Shown piece after piece: positions 17,035 through 25,362 of a DNA stretch of 64,000 bases (its first letter is position 1; every line of letters begins with the position of its first letter). Both the position numbers and the translations under genes were made by a program. The stretch comes from Roseateles_B sp041906185 (GTDB taxonomy: Bacteria > Pseudomonadota > Gammaproteobacteria > Burkholderiales > Burkholderiaceae_C). The notes under the pieces are model-generated. The model made no database searches and was not told the DNA's origin. It was given only the letters and a program-made list of their open reading frames with translations. The DNA lies in the NCBI GenBank assembly GCA_041906185.1, contig JAYRJQ010000006.1, positions 1 through 64,000 of the forward strand, written 5' to 3'.

Positions 17035-17171
17035 GGTGGGCAATTCCATCTCGACAGAACAGACAACAGACAAAGGGAGAACGGCGGGCCGGCGGTTGCA
17101 GCCTCTGCTGCAGCGCGGCGACCTGCCCGACGCTGCCAGCACGGCAACGCCAGCGCATTCTAGAAAGCGGG

Positions 17172-17210
17172 AGTGTATCGGCGAATGAGGAAAACGCTAA
17201 ACGTTTGCGC
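17172..17210 (-). promoter_or_regulatory. Promoter with overlapping LacI/PurR-like operator for the nucleoside operon
   Basis: On the - strand a -10-like TACACT (17177-17172) is preceded after exactly 17 bases by TTAGCG (17200-17195). The -35 element is buried in a palindrome centred on AAACGTTT (17199-17206) within AACGCTAAACGTTTGCGC (17193-17210). One half, GCGCAAAC, fits the PurR/CytR-type operator half-site closely; the other is weaker. A repressor here would block the -35 element. Purine or nucleoside control is inference from this match and from the genes controlled. Confidence 0.5.
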
Positions 17211-17495
17211 GCCCGCATTTTCCAGCAGTTGATGCAAGCCGGGCACGCCCACCCGCCTGCCGCCGAACCCAGCTCGCGGGCGCCGCCGCCCCGCCACCCC
17301 GCCGGCGTGAAAGGCCGTGTGCAGCGGGCTTCAAGGCCGCCGCGGGCTGCCGCCCGCTCCTTCGGGGCCGGTGCCGACGGCAGCCTGGGCCGTGACACCC
17401 CGGCATGCCCCTGCATGCCGCGCCTCGCCACCTGGAGTGGCGCCCCTACAAAAATTCACATGCCGAATTTGAGGTGGCTCAAGACACACGCACTA

Positions 17496-17514
17496 AATGC
17501 GATTCTTTCTCATT
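17496..17514 (+). promoter_or_regulatory. Fur box upstream of feoA
   Basis: AATGCGATTCTTTCTCATT is an imperfect 19-bp palindrome close to the proteobacterial Fur consensus, with AATG/CATT ends and a GATT/TTCTC core. It lies 46 bases before the feoA start, where Fe-bound Fur would repress feoAB. The same 60-base region is clearly more AT-rich than its surroundings. Confidence 0.7.
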
Positions 17515-17559
17515 TAGAATGGCTCATCCTCTTGCAGAGCCCAGCTCGCGTCAGACACC

Positions 17560-17868
17560 ATGATTGCAGCCCCGTCCTTCACGCTGGCCCAGGCCAGCAT
17601 CGGCCAGGCCCACCGGGTCAAGTCCCTGCACGCGCCGGCTCACGCGCCGGAGTGGCCGCAATGGCTGGAGGAGATCGGCTTCGTCAGCGGCGAGCACGTC
17701 TCGGTGCTGGCCAAGGGCCTGCCGGGCGCGGATCCGCTGGTCGTGCGCATCGGGCAGTCCACTTTCGCCCTGCGCCGCGCCGAGGCCGACTGCATCGAGC
17801 TCGCCCTTCCCCATGAAGCGCCCGAACTGACGAGCACGCCTGCCCTGAGCCAGCAAGCCCTGGCATGA
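17560..17868 (+). CDS. feoA: Ferrous iron transport accessory protein FeoA
   Basis: A 102-residue small cytoplasmic SH3-like protein that supports Fe(II) uptake through FeoB. The FeoA pattern is visible: SIGQAHRVKSLHAP near the N-terminus, the central LEEIGFVSGEHVSVLAKGLPGADPLVVRIG, and the end FALRRAEADCIEL. It is followed by feoB after 70 bases on the same strand and preceded by a Fur box. About 20 residues at the C-terminus are an unconserved tail. Confidence 0.92.
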   Translation: MIAAPSFTLAQASIGQAHRVKSLHAPAHAPEWPQWLEEIGFVSGEHVSVLAKGLPGADPLVVRIGQSTFALRRAEADCIELALPHEAPELTSTPALSQQALA

Positions 17869-17938
17869 ACCATGTCCCACTGCCCGCCGGGGCGTCCTCC
17901 CGCCTGCCGGGACCGCTGGCCTCGCTGAAGGTGTCCTG

Positions 17939-19807
17939 ATGAGCGAAGCCGTCATCCATGTCCATCCGGCCGGGCCTCTGCTGGCCCTCGTCGGCAATCC
18001 GAACTGCGGCAAGACCGCCCTCTTCAACCGCCTGACCGGCAGCCGCCAGAAGGTGGCCAACTACGCTGGCGTGACCGTCGAGCGCAAGGAAGGCCGCGTG
18101 CAGACGCCCCAGGGCAAGAGCCTGCGCCTGCTCGACCTGCCCGGCACCTACAGCCTCTACCCGCGCTCGCCCGACGAGCGCGTGACCTGCGACGTGCTCG
18201 CGGGCCGCGCCGTCGGCGAGAAGCGCCCGGACCTCGTCGTGTGCGTGCTCGACGCCACCAATCTGCGCCGCAACCTGCGCCTGGTGCTGGCCGTGCAGCG
18301 CCTGGGCCTGCCCTGCGTCGTGGCCCTGAACATGGCCGATCTCGCCGCCAAGCGCGGCTTGCACATCGACACCGACAAGCTCTCGCGGGCGCTGGGCGTG
18401 CCCGTGCTGCGCACCGTCGCCACGAAGGGCGAAGGCCTGGACGAGCTGCGCACGCTGCTGGGCCAGCGCGAGCATTGGCCCGAGGTACCGCCCCAGGGGG
18501 ACCCGAGCACCGATCCGCAGGACCAGGCGCGTGTCAACGCGCTGCTGCACGAGCTGGGGCTCGATCAGCAGACGCCCGAGCTGCCCAGCGACCAGCTGGA
18601 CCGCTTCGTGCTGCACCCGGTCGTCGGCCCGCTGCTGCTGGCCGTGCTGCTGTTCTTCCTCTTCCAGGCCGTGTTCAGCTGGGCCGAGCCGCCCAAGGAG
18701 CTGATCGAGTCCTCCATTGCCTGGCTGGGCACCGAGATCGGCGGGATGATGCCGGAGGGCTGGCTGCGCAGCCTGATCGTCGACGGCCTCATCGCCGGCG
18801 TCGGCGGGGTGCTGGTGTTCCTGCCGCAGATCCTGATCCTCTTCTTCTTCATCCTCGTGCTGGAGGAATCCGGCTACCTGCCTCGGGCTGCCTTCCTGCT
18901 GGACCGCCTGATGGGCAGCGTGGGCCTCTCGGGCCGCAGCTTCATTCCGCTGCTCTCGAGCTTCGCCTGCGCCATCCCGGGCATCATGGCCACCCGCTCG
19001 ATCGCCAACCCGCGCGACCGGCTCGTGACCATCCTGATCGCGCCCATGATGACGTGCTCGGCGCGGCTGCCCGTGTACGCCCTGCTGATCGGCGCCTTCA
19101 TCCCGCAGCGCACGCTGTGGGGCGGCATCCAGATGCAGGGGCTGGTGCTCTTCGTGCTGTACCTCGCCGGCATCCTCGGCGCCATGGGCGTGGCCTGGGT
19201 GCTCAAGCGCTTCACCAGCGGCCAGCAGACGCGCCCGCTGATGATGGAGCTGCCCAGCTACCACTGGCCGCATCCGCGCAACATCGCCATCGGGCTGTGG
19301 CAGCGCGCAGTGATCTTCCTGCGCCGCGTGGGCGGCATCATCCTCGTGCTGACGATGCTGCTGTGGCTGCTGGCCAGCTTCCCCGGACCGCCGGAAGGCG
19401 CCACGGGCCCGGCCATCCAGTACAGCTTCGCCGGCATGCTGGGCCGTGGCCTCGCCGTGATCTTCGAGCCCATCGGCTTCAACTGGCAGATCAGCCTCGC
19501 GCTGGTGCCCGGCCTCGCAGCCCGCGAGATCGCCGTCAGCGCCCTGGGCACGGTCTACGCCCTGGCCGCCACCGGCGAGGACACCGCGCAGGCGCTGGCC
19601 CCGCTCATCGCCGAGAGCTGGTCTCTGCCCACCGCCTTCTCGCTGCTGGCCTGGTTCGTCTTCGCGCCGCAGTGCGTGGCCACGCTGGCCGCTGTGCGCC
19701 GCGAGACCGGTGGCATGAAGATCCCGCTGATCATGGTGGGCTATCTGTTCGGGCTGGCGTATCTGGCGTCCTACATGACGTACCACGTCGCGAAGCTCTG
19801 GTGGTAG
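17939..19807 (+). CDS. feoB: Ferrous iron transporter FeoB
   Basis: A 622-residue inner-membrane Fe(II) transporter with an N-terminal G-protein domain. The GTPase motifs are G1 GNPNCGKT (19-26), G3 DLPGTY and G4 NMAD. The membrane domain contains the two Gate motifs with conserved cysteines (SSFACAIPGIMATRS and MTCSARLPVY), followed by the C-terminal segment AAREIAVSALGTVYAL. The protein is shorter than E. coli FeoB (773 residues); the missing part is mainly C-terminal, and no feoC-like gene follows, which is common in Burkholderiales. Expression is probably iron-repressed with feoA. A perfect 12-bp hairpin lies just downstream. Confidence 0.96.
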   Translation: MSEAVIHVHPAGPLLALVGNPNCGKTALFNRLTGSRQKVANYAGVTVERKEGRVQTPQGKSLRLLDLPGTYSLYPRSPDERVTCDVLAGRAVGEKRPDLVVCVLDATNLRRNLRLVLAVQRLGLPCVVALNMADLAAKRGLHIDTDKLSRALGVPVLRTVATKGEGLDELRTLLGQREHWPEVPPQGDPSTDPQDQARVNALLHELGLDQQTPELPSDQLDRFVLHPVVGPLLLAVLLFFLFQAVFSWAEPPKELIESSIAWLGTEIGGMMPEGWLRSLIVDGLIAGVGGVLVFLPQILILFFFILVLEESGYLPRAAFLLDRLMGSVGLSGRSFIPLLSSFACAIPGIMATRSIANPRDRLVTILIAPMMTCSARLPVYALLIGAFIPQRTLWGGIQMQGLVLFVLYLAGILGAMGVAWVLKRFTSGQQTRPLMMELPSYHWPHPRNIAIGLWQRAVIFLRRVGGIILVLTMLLWLLASFPGPPEGATGPAIQYSFAGMLGRGLAVIFEPIGFNWQISLALVPGLAAREIAVSALGTVYALAATGEDTAQALAPLIAESWSLPTAFSLLAWFVFAPQCVATLAAVRRETGGMKIPLIMVGYLFGLAYLASYMTYHVAKLWW

Positions 19808-19849
19808 GCCCTGAGCGGGCGCCACCTGGGCCTGGCGCCTGACTCGCCG

Positions 19850-19877
19850 GCGCGGTCCGGACGCCTCCGGACCGCGC
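19850..19877 (+). terminator. Strong hairpin downstream of feoB, no U-tract
   Basis: GCGCGGTCCGGA (19850-19861), a CGCC loop, and TCCGGACCGCGC form a perfect 12-bp stem 43 bases after the feoB stop. There is no T-run, so it may stabilise the feoAB mRNA end or assist a factor-dependent terminator rather than act as a classical intrinsic terminator. Confidence 0.4.
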
Positions 19878-19982
19878 GCCCGCGTTCCGAGGCCCGTGCC
19901 CAGAACCTTGATGCTGGGACAATCAAGGCCACGGCCTTCGTCGTTTATGCTCCCGGGCCCACCCCATTGAGGAACCGGCCCG

Positions 19983-20732
19983 ATGAAACAAGCCCTGCTG
20001 TCTCTGATGGCAGCCTTCATCCCTGCTCTTGCCGTCGCGGATGCCAGCGACAGCAGTTGCGCGGGCGTTGTCTACGGCGCCCTTGAACGGCATCTCGGGA
20101 TCGACAAGTTCGCACTTGTCCGAGCCGGCAGAATCATCGTCGCCGAAGCCTGCAAGCCGCTGCCGCACGACCCATCGCATCTGTTGGCTGCTTTCGCTTA
20201 CGACACCGGGGTCGAGTACCAGAAATCCCTGGTGCTTGCCTTGGTCGATGCGAAGGCGCTGCGCGTCATTGCGGACTATCGAGACACCATCGCCGAAGAC
20301 GCGGTGACGGCCGTGGGAGAACACAGTCTCACGCTGGACACGGCCGCCTACCAGTTGGCGCCGGGCCTGCGAGCCTTCGGGGTCCGCTTCACCAGCTCGG
20401 CCGTCGGACCCAGTTGCGCGGGTGCGTCTGAATGGGACGAACTGACGCTCGTCATTCAAGAGAAGGACAAGCTGCAGCCGGTGATGCGCCGAGCCATGCA
20501 GTTTCAGGCGGCGTTGAGAGGCTGCATTGGCAAGCCCACCGGGCATGACATCTGGGAGCACGGAAAGCGGACGATCACGGTGGCGAGCACGAGGACCCAT
20601 GGATTGGCGGACTTGCTCATCACGGAAACCGTCACCATTGTTTCGAGCGTTGATCCCATCCCGGCGGGCATCAAGCCCGGGCCGAAAACTCGCCGCCACC
20701 TGCTGAAGTACGACGGCAAGACCTATCGCTGA
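19983..20732 (+). CDS. Hypothetical secreted protein
   Basis: I do not recognise this 249-residue protein. It begins with a plausible Sec signal peptide (MKQALLSLMAAFIPALAVADA, cleavage near residues 18-21). The mature part has four cysteines (26, 57, 145, 181), which could form two disulfides in the periplasm, and a mixed alpha/beta look with no repeats or further membrane segments. Codon choice is less GC-extreme than in neighbouring genes (more GAA, ATT, TTG), which may indicate a later acquisition. It stands alone: feoB ends 175 bases upstream and the PrsT-like gene is convergent, ending 85 bases downstream. Function cannot be assigned. Confidence 0.8.
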   Translation: MKQALLSLMAAFIPALAVADASDSSCAGVVYGALERHLGIDKFALVRAGRIIVAEACKPLPHDPSHLLAAFAYDTGVEYQKSLVLALVDAKALRVIADYRDTIAEDAVTAVGEHSLTLDTAAYQLAPGLRAFGVRFTSSAVGPSCAGASEWDELTLVIQEKDKLQPVMRRAMQFQAALRGCIGKPTGHDIWEHGKRTITVASTRTHGLADLLITETVTIVSSVDPIPAGIKPGPKTRRHLLKYDGKTYR

Positions 20733-20817
20733 GAGCCTCCGGCCTCATCCGTCGCTCAGGCGGTCCCGGGCCTGTCGCGAGCGGCAGGGCTGGCGGGGCC
20801 CTGCCTCGCGCAGTACC

Positions 20818-23595
20818 TCAGCGATTCGCCTCCGCCAGCAGCTTCTCGACCTCGCCCTGCTGCGCGAAGCCCTTGCCCAGCTTGGTGAGCTGCTGCAGCT
20901 CCTGGCGGGCCGCGGCCTTGTCACCGGCGGTGAGGAGGAAGCGGGCCAGGGCCAGGCGGTAGGCCGGCACGTCGGGGGCGAGCTGGACGACCTTGCGCTG
21001 GATCTCCAGCGCCTTGGCCGGCTGGCCTTCGGCCGCCAGCGCACCGGCATACGTGTCCATCACGGCGGGCTGGTCGGGTGCCAGGGCCAGCGCCTTCTGC
21101 GCGAACTCCACGCCACCGGGCTTCTTCTGCGTCGTCAGCAGCCAGGCGAGGTTGTTCAGCGCCCCGACGAGGTCCTGGCGCTTGGCCAGCAGGTTGCGGT
21201 AGTGTTTCTCGGCCGCCGGGAGGTCGTTGGAGGCCAGCGCCAGATCGGCCAGGTAGAGGCCGAAGGTGATGTCGTCCGGATGGCTCTTGAGCCAGCTGTC
21301 AGCGAAGGCATCGGCCTCGGCAGTGCGGCGAACCTTGCGCAGCAGCGCATGCAGGCGCAGCGGGGACTCGCCCGGGTTCTCGAGCGCCAGGGCCTTGCGC
21401 ATCGAGGCCAGGGCCGGTTCGGTCTCCCCAAGCTCCTGCTGCACGATGCCTTCGGCCAGGTAGCCGGCCGCGGCCTTGGGATGGCGGGACTGGAGCTCCT
21501 TGGCCAGCGCGAGCGCCTCCTTGGGGCGCTTGAGCTGCAGCTCCACCTGGATGGCCATGGCGCGCGCCTGGAGGTCGTCCGGGCGGAGGTCCAGCACCTT
21601 CTTCAGCTCGCGCTGGGCCGCCGTGAAGTCCTTGTTGATGATCTGGACGCCGGCCGTGCCCATCTGGCCCACGCCGGATTCCGGGGCCAGCGAGGTGATC
21701 TTGCCGAAGGTGCTCAGCGCCTGCCCCTTCTCGCCGGCCAGCATCTGAGCCCGCGCGAGGCGCTCCATGAGCTCGATGTTGTTGGGAATGGCCGCGACGG
21801 CCGCCTGCGCCGTGCTGAGCGTCAGCTTGACGTCGCGCCCGGCCAGCAGCACGTCCAGCTGCATCTGGCGCGCCAGCGCGTCATTGGGGTCGACGCGCAC
21901 GGCCTCGTTGAGCGACTTCAGCACCTGCTCGTGCGGCTTGCCCAGCTGGGCGTCCAGCTCGGCCAGCGCGCGCAGGGCCTGGGAGTTCTTGGGGTTGTCC
22001 TTGATGAAGGCCTCCAGGCGCGCACGCCCCTGGTCCGGCTTCTTCTCGTTGACGTCGATGGTCACGAGGCCACCGAGGGCCAGCAGCAGCTTGGGGTCCT
22101 TCTTGAGCACGGCCTCGAAGGACTTGCGGGCCTCGACCAGATTGCCCTGGACCAGCTGCACGCGCCCGCGCAGCAGCGGCACGTCGATGGAGTCGGGCTG
22201 CTTGCGCTCCAGGCTGTCGATGGCCTTCAGCGCCGCGGCGTAGTCGCGGCGGCCGGCCAGGGCGCTGATGAGGGCGAGGTCGACGCCCGTGCCCTTGTCC
22301 TTGGCGGCGATGGTGTTCAGCTCGGCCACGGCGGCATCGGAACCGCCGCTGCCCAGCTGGCCGATGGCCAGGGCTGCGCGGTAGCGCTGGTCATCCGGAC
22401 GGAGGCTGGCCGCACGCTTGAAATATTCCTCGGCCAGCTTCTGCTCGCCATGCAGCATCGCGGCCTGACCGGCCAGCGCCAGCGCCTCGCTGTCCTTGCT
22501 GCCGCTCTCCAGCAGCGGCTTGAGCGCGGCGAGCGCCTTGGCCGGCTGGCGCAGCTTGATCAGAGCCTGGGCGTGCTGGTAGCGCAGCTGCGCGGACTGC
22601 GGCGCCAGCTGCACCGCCTTGGCAGCGAGCGCTTCCGCCTCGCTGTAGTTGCCCAGCCTGGCTTCGGCCATGGTGGCCAGGCTCAGGAGGCCCAGGTGCT
22701 CGGGCGCGGCGCGGCGCAGGGCCTGCACCAGCTCCTTGGCCCGGCTGTAGTTGCCCGCGGCCATCTCGACCTTGGCTTCCAGCAGCGCCGTGCGGCCGCC
22801 CGGGACGCCGGCCTTCTTCATGGCGGCGAGCTGCGCGCGGGCGCCTTCGATGTCATTGCGCGCCAGCGCCTGGCCCAGCAGCGCGTCATGGGCGTCGAAC
22901 TGGTCCGGCTTCACGGCCAGCAGCTGCTTGAACGTGGCGGTGGCAGCCTCGGGCTCGTTCAGGGCGCGCAGCTGAAGCTGGGCCTTGAAGAGCAGCGCGC
23001 TGGCGGACTTGGGGTGCGTCTTGAGGAGCTCGTCCAGGCGCTGGACGGCCTCGGTGAAGGACTGCTGGCTCGAGAGGATCCGGGCTTGGGCCAGGACGGC
23101 CTGCTCGGAGCCCGGGTCGCCGGCGACGGCGGCCTCGGCCAGCTGGCGTGCGCGATCGCGGTCGCCGGTGCCCAGCGCAGCGGCGCTCAGCTGCGCGTCG
23201 AGCGAGGCCTGGGCCGCCTTGTCGGCCAGCTTCGTGCTGCCGTAGTCGCCCAGCGCCTTCTTGAGCTGGCCCTGGCTCAGCATCACCTGCACCAGCAGCG
23301 GCACGACCTGCTCCTGCGGGTACTTGTACTCGAGGGCCCGACGCAGCTCGATCTCGGCATTCACCACCTCGCCGCTGTCCAGCAGTGCCTTGCCCAGCAG
23401 GAAGCGGCCTTCCGGGTTGGCCGGGTTCTTCTGGAGGAGGTTCTTCAGCTCGATGGTGGCCGTCTTGGCGTCCTGCTGCTGCAGGGCCGTCTTGGCGGAG
23501 GCCATCATCTCTTCTTCGCTCTTGCCCCCGCAGGCAGCCAGCAGGCTGACGCTCAGGACCAGGGGAAGGCTCAGTCGACGGGCACGCAGTTTCAA
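20818..23595 (-). CDS. prsT: PrsT-like TPR-repeat lipoprotein (PEP-CTERM system type)
   Basis: A 925-residue protein made almost wholly of tetratricopeptide-type helical repeats. The TTG at 23595 is chosen as start: it has a GGAG ribosome binding site eight bases upstream and yields a lipoprotein signal with the lipobox LLAAC (Cys22); the next upstream ATG would bury the signal. After it comes the PrsT-like start GGKSEEEMMASAKTALQQQDAKTATIELKNLLQKNP. In other bacteria PrsT accompanies exosortase/PEP-CTERM exopolysaccharide loci. Neither an exosortase gene nor a PEP-CTERM protein is visible here, so the gene is either an orphan or acts with a distant locus. It is probably anchored in the outer or inner membrane facing the periplasm. 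Confidence 0.82.
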   Translation of the reverse strand: MKLRARRLSLPLVLSVSLLAACGGKSEEEMMASAKTALQQQDAKTATIELKNLLQKNPANPEGRFLLGKALLDSGEVVNAEIELRRALEYKYPQEQVVPLLVQVMLSQGQLKKALGDYGSTKLADKAAQASLDAQLSAAALGTGDRDRARQLAEAAVAGDPGSEQAVLAQARILSSQQSFTEAVQRLDELLKTHPKSASALLFKAQLQLRALNEPEAATATFKQLLAVKPDQFDAHDALLGQALARNDIEGARAQLAAMKKAGVPGGRTALLEAKVEMAAGNYSRAKELVQALRRAAPEHLGLLSLATMAEARLGNYSEAEALAAKAVQLAPQSAQLRYQHAQALIKLRQPAKALAALKPLLESGSKDSEALALAGQAAMLHGEQKLAEEYFKRAASLRPDDQRYRAALAIGQLGSGGSDAAVAELNTIAAKDKGTGVDLALISALAGRRDYAAALKAIDSLERKQPDSIDVPLLRGRVQLVQGNLVEARKSFEAVLKKDPKLLLALGGLVTIDVNEKKPDQGRARLEAFIKDNPKNSQALRALAELDAQLGKPHEQVLKSLNEAVRVDPNDALARQMQLDVLLAGRDVKLTLSTAQAAVAAIPNNIELMERLARAQMLAGEKGQALSTFGKITSLAPESGVGQMGTAGVQIINKDFTAAQRELKKVLDLRPDDLQARAMAIQVELQLKRPKEALALAKELQSRHPKAAAGYLAEGIVQQELGETEPALASMRKALALENPGESPLRLHALLRKVRRTAEADAFADSWLKSHPDDITFGLYLADLALASNDLPAAEKHYRNLLAKRQDLVGALNNLAWLLTTQKKPGGVEFAQKALALAPDQPAVMDTYAGALAAEGQPAKALEIQRKVVQLAPDVPAYRLALARFLLTAGDKAAARQELQQLTKLGKGFAQQGEVEKLLAEANR

Positions 23596-23865
23596 GTCAA
23601 AGTCTCCGATGGTGTGGGGCGGGATGATGCCCCCAAGCGTGAGCAAATGCAGCAGGGTCACCCCCACGTTTCCAGGGGCCGCCCCTGTCAGGCGGGGGGC
23701 CTGCCGTGGCCCATTCGCGACGATGCTGCGACTATGCCTTCACTTTTGCACCCGCAAAGCGTGAGCGGCGCGTGAGCCACGCTGGAACGCCGCGGGAATG
23801 CTTCAGGAGCAACGCCCGAGCGGGCCCGGCCCCGGCACCCGCCCGTCAGGCCCGCCCCTGGGGGT

Positions 23866-25317
23866 TCACAGCGGCGGCGCGATGGACTCGGCGTAGTCGT
23901 AGAGCGCGCCGAGGATCTCCTGGCTGCGCTCGTCCTCGGCCTGCTCGGCGGCCTCGCCCAGGACGTCGATGCGCTCGAAGAACTGCGGCAGGCTCAGCGC
24001 CCCGCCCTCGCCCTCGTGCAGGCGCGCCGCGCAGTGCTGCTGCCAGCGGGCCTGCTCAGCTTCGGTGAGCGAGCCGGGGAAGTTGCGGGCGCGGTAGCGG
24101 AACAGCAGCTCCTCGAGCCGGCCGTCCTCGAAGGCGATGCGCCCGCCGCCCACGCGCTCGGCCAGGGCCGGGCCGTCCAGCGTGCGCAAGCGCTGCAGCT
24201 GGCGGCGATCCTCCTGGCCGACGAAGCCGCCGTAGAGGTCCTCGTCGACATCCTGCGGCGGCAGCGGCTCCCGCTGGTACACCCGTGCCCACAGGCCGGT
24301 GAGCGCCGCGGACTTCTCCGCCAGCAGGGCGGCATGGGCCAGGCACTGCGCCTTGTCCAGGCTCCAGCGCTGGGCCTGGGCGTCGCTCACCGTGGCCAGG
24401 TTGCCGATCACCACGGGGGACTTGTTGACGTGGATCGTCTTGACCGGCAGGCGCGTCTGGCCTTCCGGCAGGTCCGCCTGACGCGTGAACAGGCGCGCGC
24501 GGATGGCCTCGGCATCGAGGCCGAAGAGCTCGGACGGGTCCTGGGCCAGGTCCCAGACGATCAGCTCGTTCTTGTTGGTCGGGTGGGCGGCCAGCGGCCA
24601 CACGAGGGCCAGGCAGCCACGCTCCACGCCGTACATGCCGGAGATGTGCCAGAACGGCCGCTGCACGCCGATCTCGGCCCACACGGCGTCCTTGCGGCGC
24701 AGCTTGAGACAGAAGTCGAACAGGCGGGGCTGGCGCTCCCGCACGAGGCGCGCCAGGGCGATCGTGGCCCGCACGTCCGAGACGGCGTCGTGCGCCTGCT
24801 CGTGCGCGAGGCCGTTGGCGCGGCTGAGGTCCTCGAGCTTGAAGGAGACGCGGCCGTCCTCGTGGCGGGGCCATTCGATGCCGTCGGGGCGCAGGGCGTA
24901 GGTGCAGCGCAGGACGTCGAGCAGATCCCAGCGGCCGCAGTCGTTCTGCCATTCGCGGGCGTAGGGGTCGATGAGGTTGCGCCAGAAGAGGAAGCGCGTG
25001 ACCTCGTCATCGAAGCGCAGGGTGTTGTAGCCCACGCCCACGGTGCCGGGCTGGGCGAGCGCGGCCTCGATGCGGGCGGCGAACTCGCGCTCGGGCACGC
25101 CCTCGGCCTGGCACTGCTGCGGCAGGATGCCGGTCAGCAGGCAGGCCTCCGGGTCCGGCAGGTAGTCCGGCGCCGGCTGGCAGTAGAGGGCCAGGGGCTC
25201 GCCGATCTCGTTGAGCTCGGCGTCCGTGCGGATACCGGCGAACTGGGCGGGGCGGTCATGGCGGGGCACGCGACCGAAGGTCTCGTAGTCGTGCCAGAAG
25301 AAGGTCATCGATTGCAT
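23866..25317 (-). CDS. sbcB: Exodeoxyribonuclease I
   Basis: A 483-residue 3'-5' single-strand DNA exonuclease used in recombination and mismatch repair. The DEDD nuclease motifs are visible: HDYETFGRVPRHDRPAQFAGIRTD at the start (motif I with Asp and Glu), GYNTLRFDDEVTRFLFWRN (motif II) and HDAVSDVRATIALARL (motif III). The SH3-like region and the C-terminal helical region follow, and the length is close to E. coli ExoI (475). ATG 25317 is used; ATG 25308 (MTFFWHDYE) is also possible. It is transcribed leftward after the S9 peptidase gene with a 45-bp gap, probably not functionally related. Confidence 0.95.
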   Translation of the reverse strand: MQSMTFFWHDYETFGRVPRHDRPAQFAGIRTDAELNEIGEPLALYCQPAPDYLPDPEACLLTGILPQQCQAEGVPEREFAARIEAALAQPGTVGVGYNTLRFDDEVTRFLFWRNLIDPYAREWQNDCGRWDLLDVLRCTYALRPDGIEWPRHEDGRVSFKLEDLSRANGLAHEQAHDAVSDVRATIALARLVRERQPRLFDFCLKLRRKDAVWAEIGVQRPFWHISGMYGVERGCLALVWPLAAHPTNKNELIVWDLAQDPSELFGLDAEAIRARLFTRQADLPEGQTRLPVKTIHVNKSPVVIGNLATVSDAQAQRWSLDKAQCLAHAALLAEKSAALTGLWARVYQREPLPPQDVDEDLYGGFVGQEDRRQLQRLRTLDGPALAERVGGGRIAFEDGRLEELLFRYRARNFPGSLTEAEQARWQQHCAARLHEGEGGALSLPQFFERIDVLGEAAEQAEDERSQEILGALYDYAESIAPPL

Positions 25318-25362
25318 GGCCGCCACGATACCTGAAGCCCGGCCGTCGCCGGGTGCCGGGCG

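Larger units (their letters stand above)
17035..17559. other. Divergent intergenic region between the nucleoside operon and feoA
   Basis: This 525-bp stretch holds the operon promoter/operator at its left end and the Fur box at its right end. In between lies a perfect inverted repeat, CGGCATGC-CCCT-GCATGCCG (17401-17420), and a short one, TTGAG-gtgg-CTCAA (17469-17482). No convincing protein-coding frame was seen: a 203-codon frame at 17205 runs into feoA out of frame and has a composition of random arginine/alanine/proline. Confidence 0.6.

Noticed and set aside
17401..17420. Operator from the perfect inverted repeat CGGCATGC-CCCT-GCATGCCG
   Set aside because: It could be a regulatory site, but it is placed far from either promoter core and no known consensus was recognised, so it is only mentioned in the intergenic entry.
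17205..17816. A 203-codon + strand frame in front of and overlapping feoA
   Set aside because: It overlaps feoA out of frame and consists of Arg/Pro/Ala-rich random sequence across the Fur box region.
21202..23775. An 857-codon + strand frame antisense to the PrsT-like gene
   Set aside because: Repeat-like Leu/Gly/Arg composition mirrors the TPR gene on the other strand.
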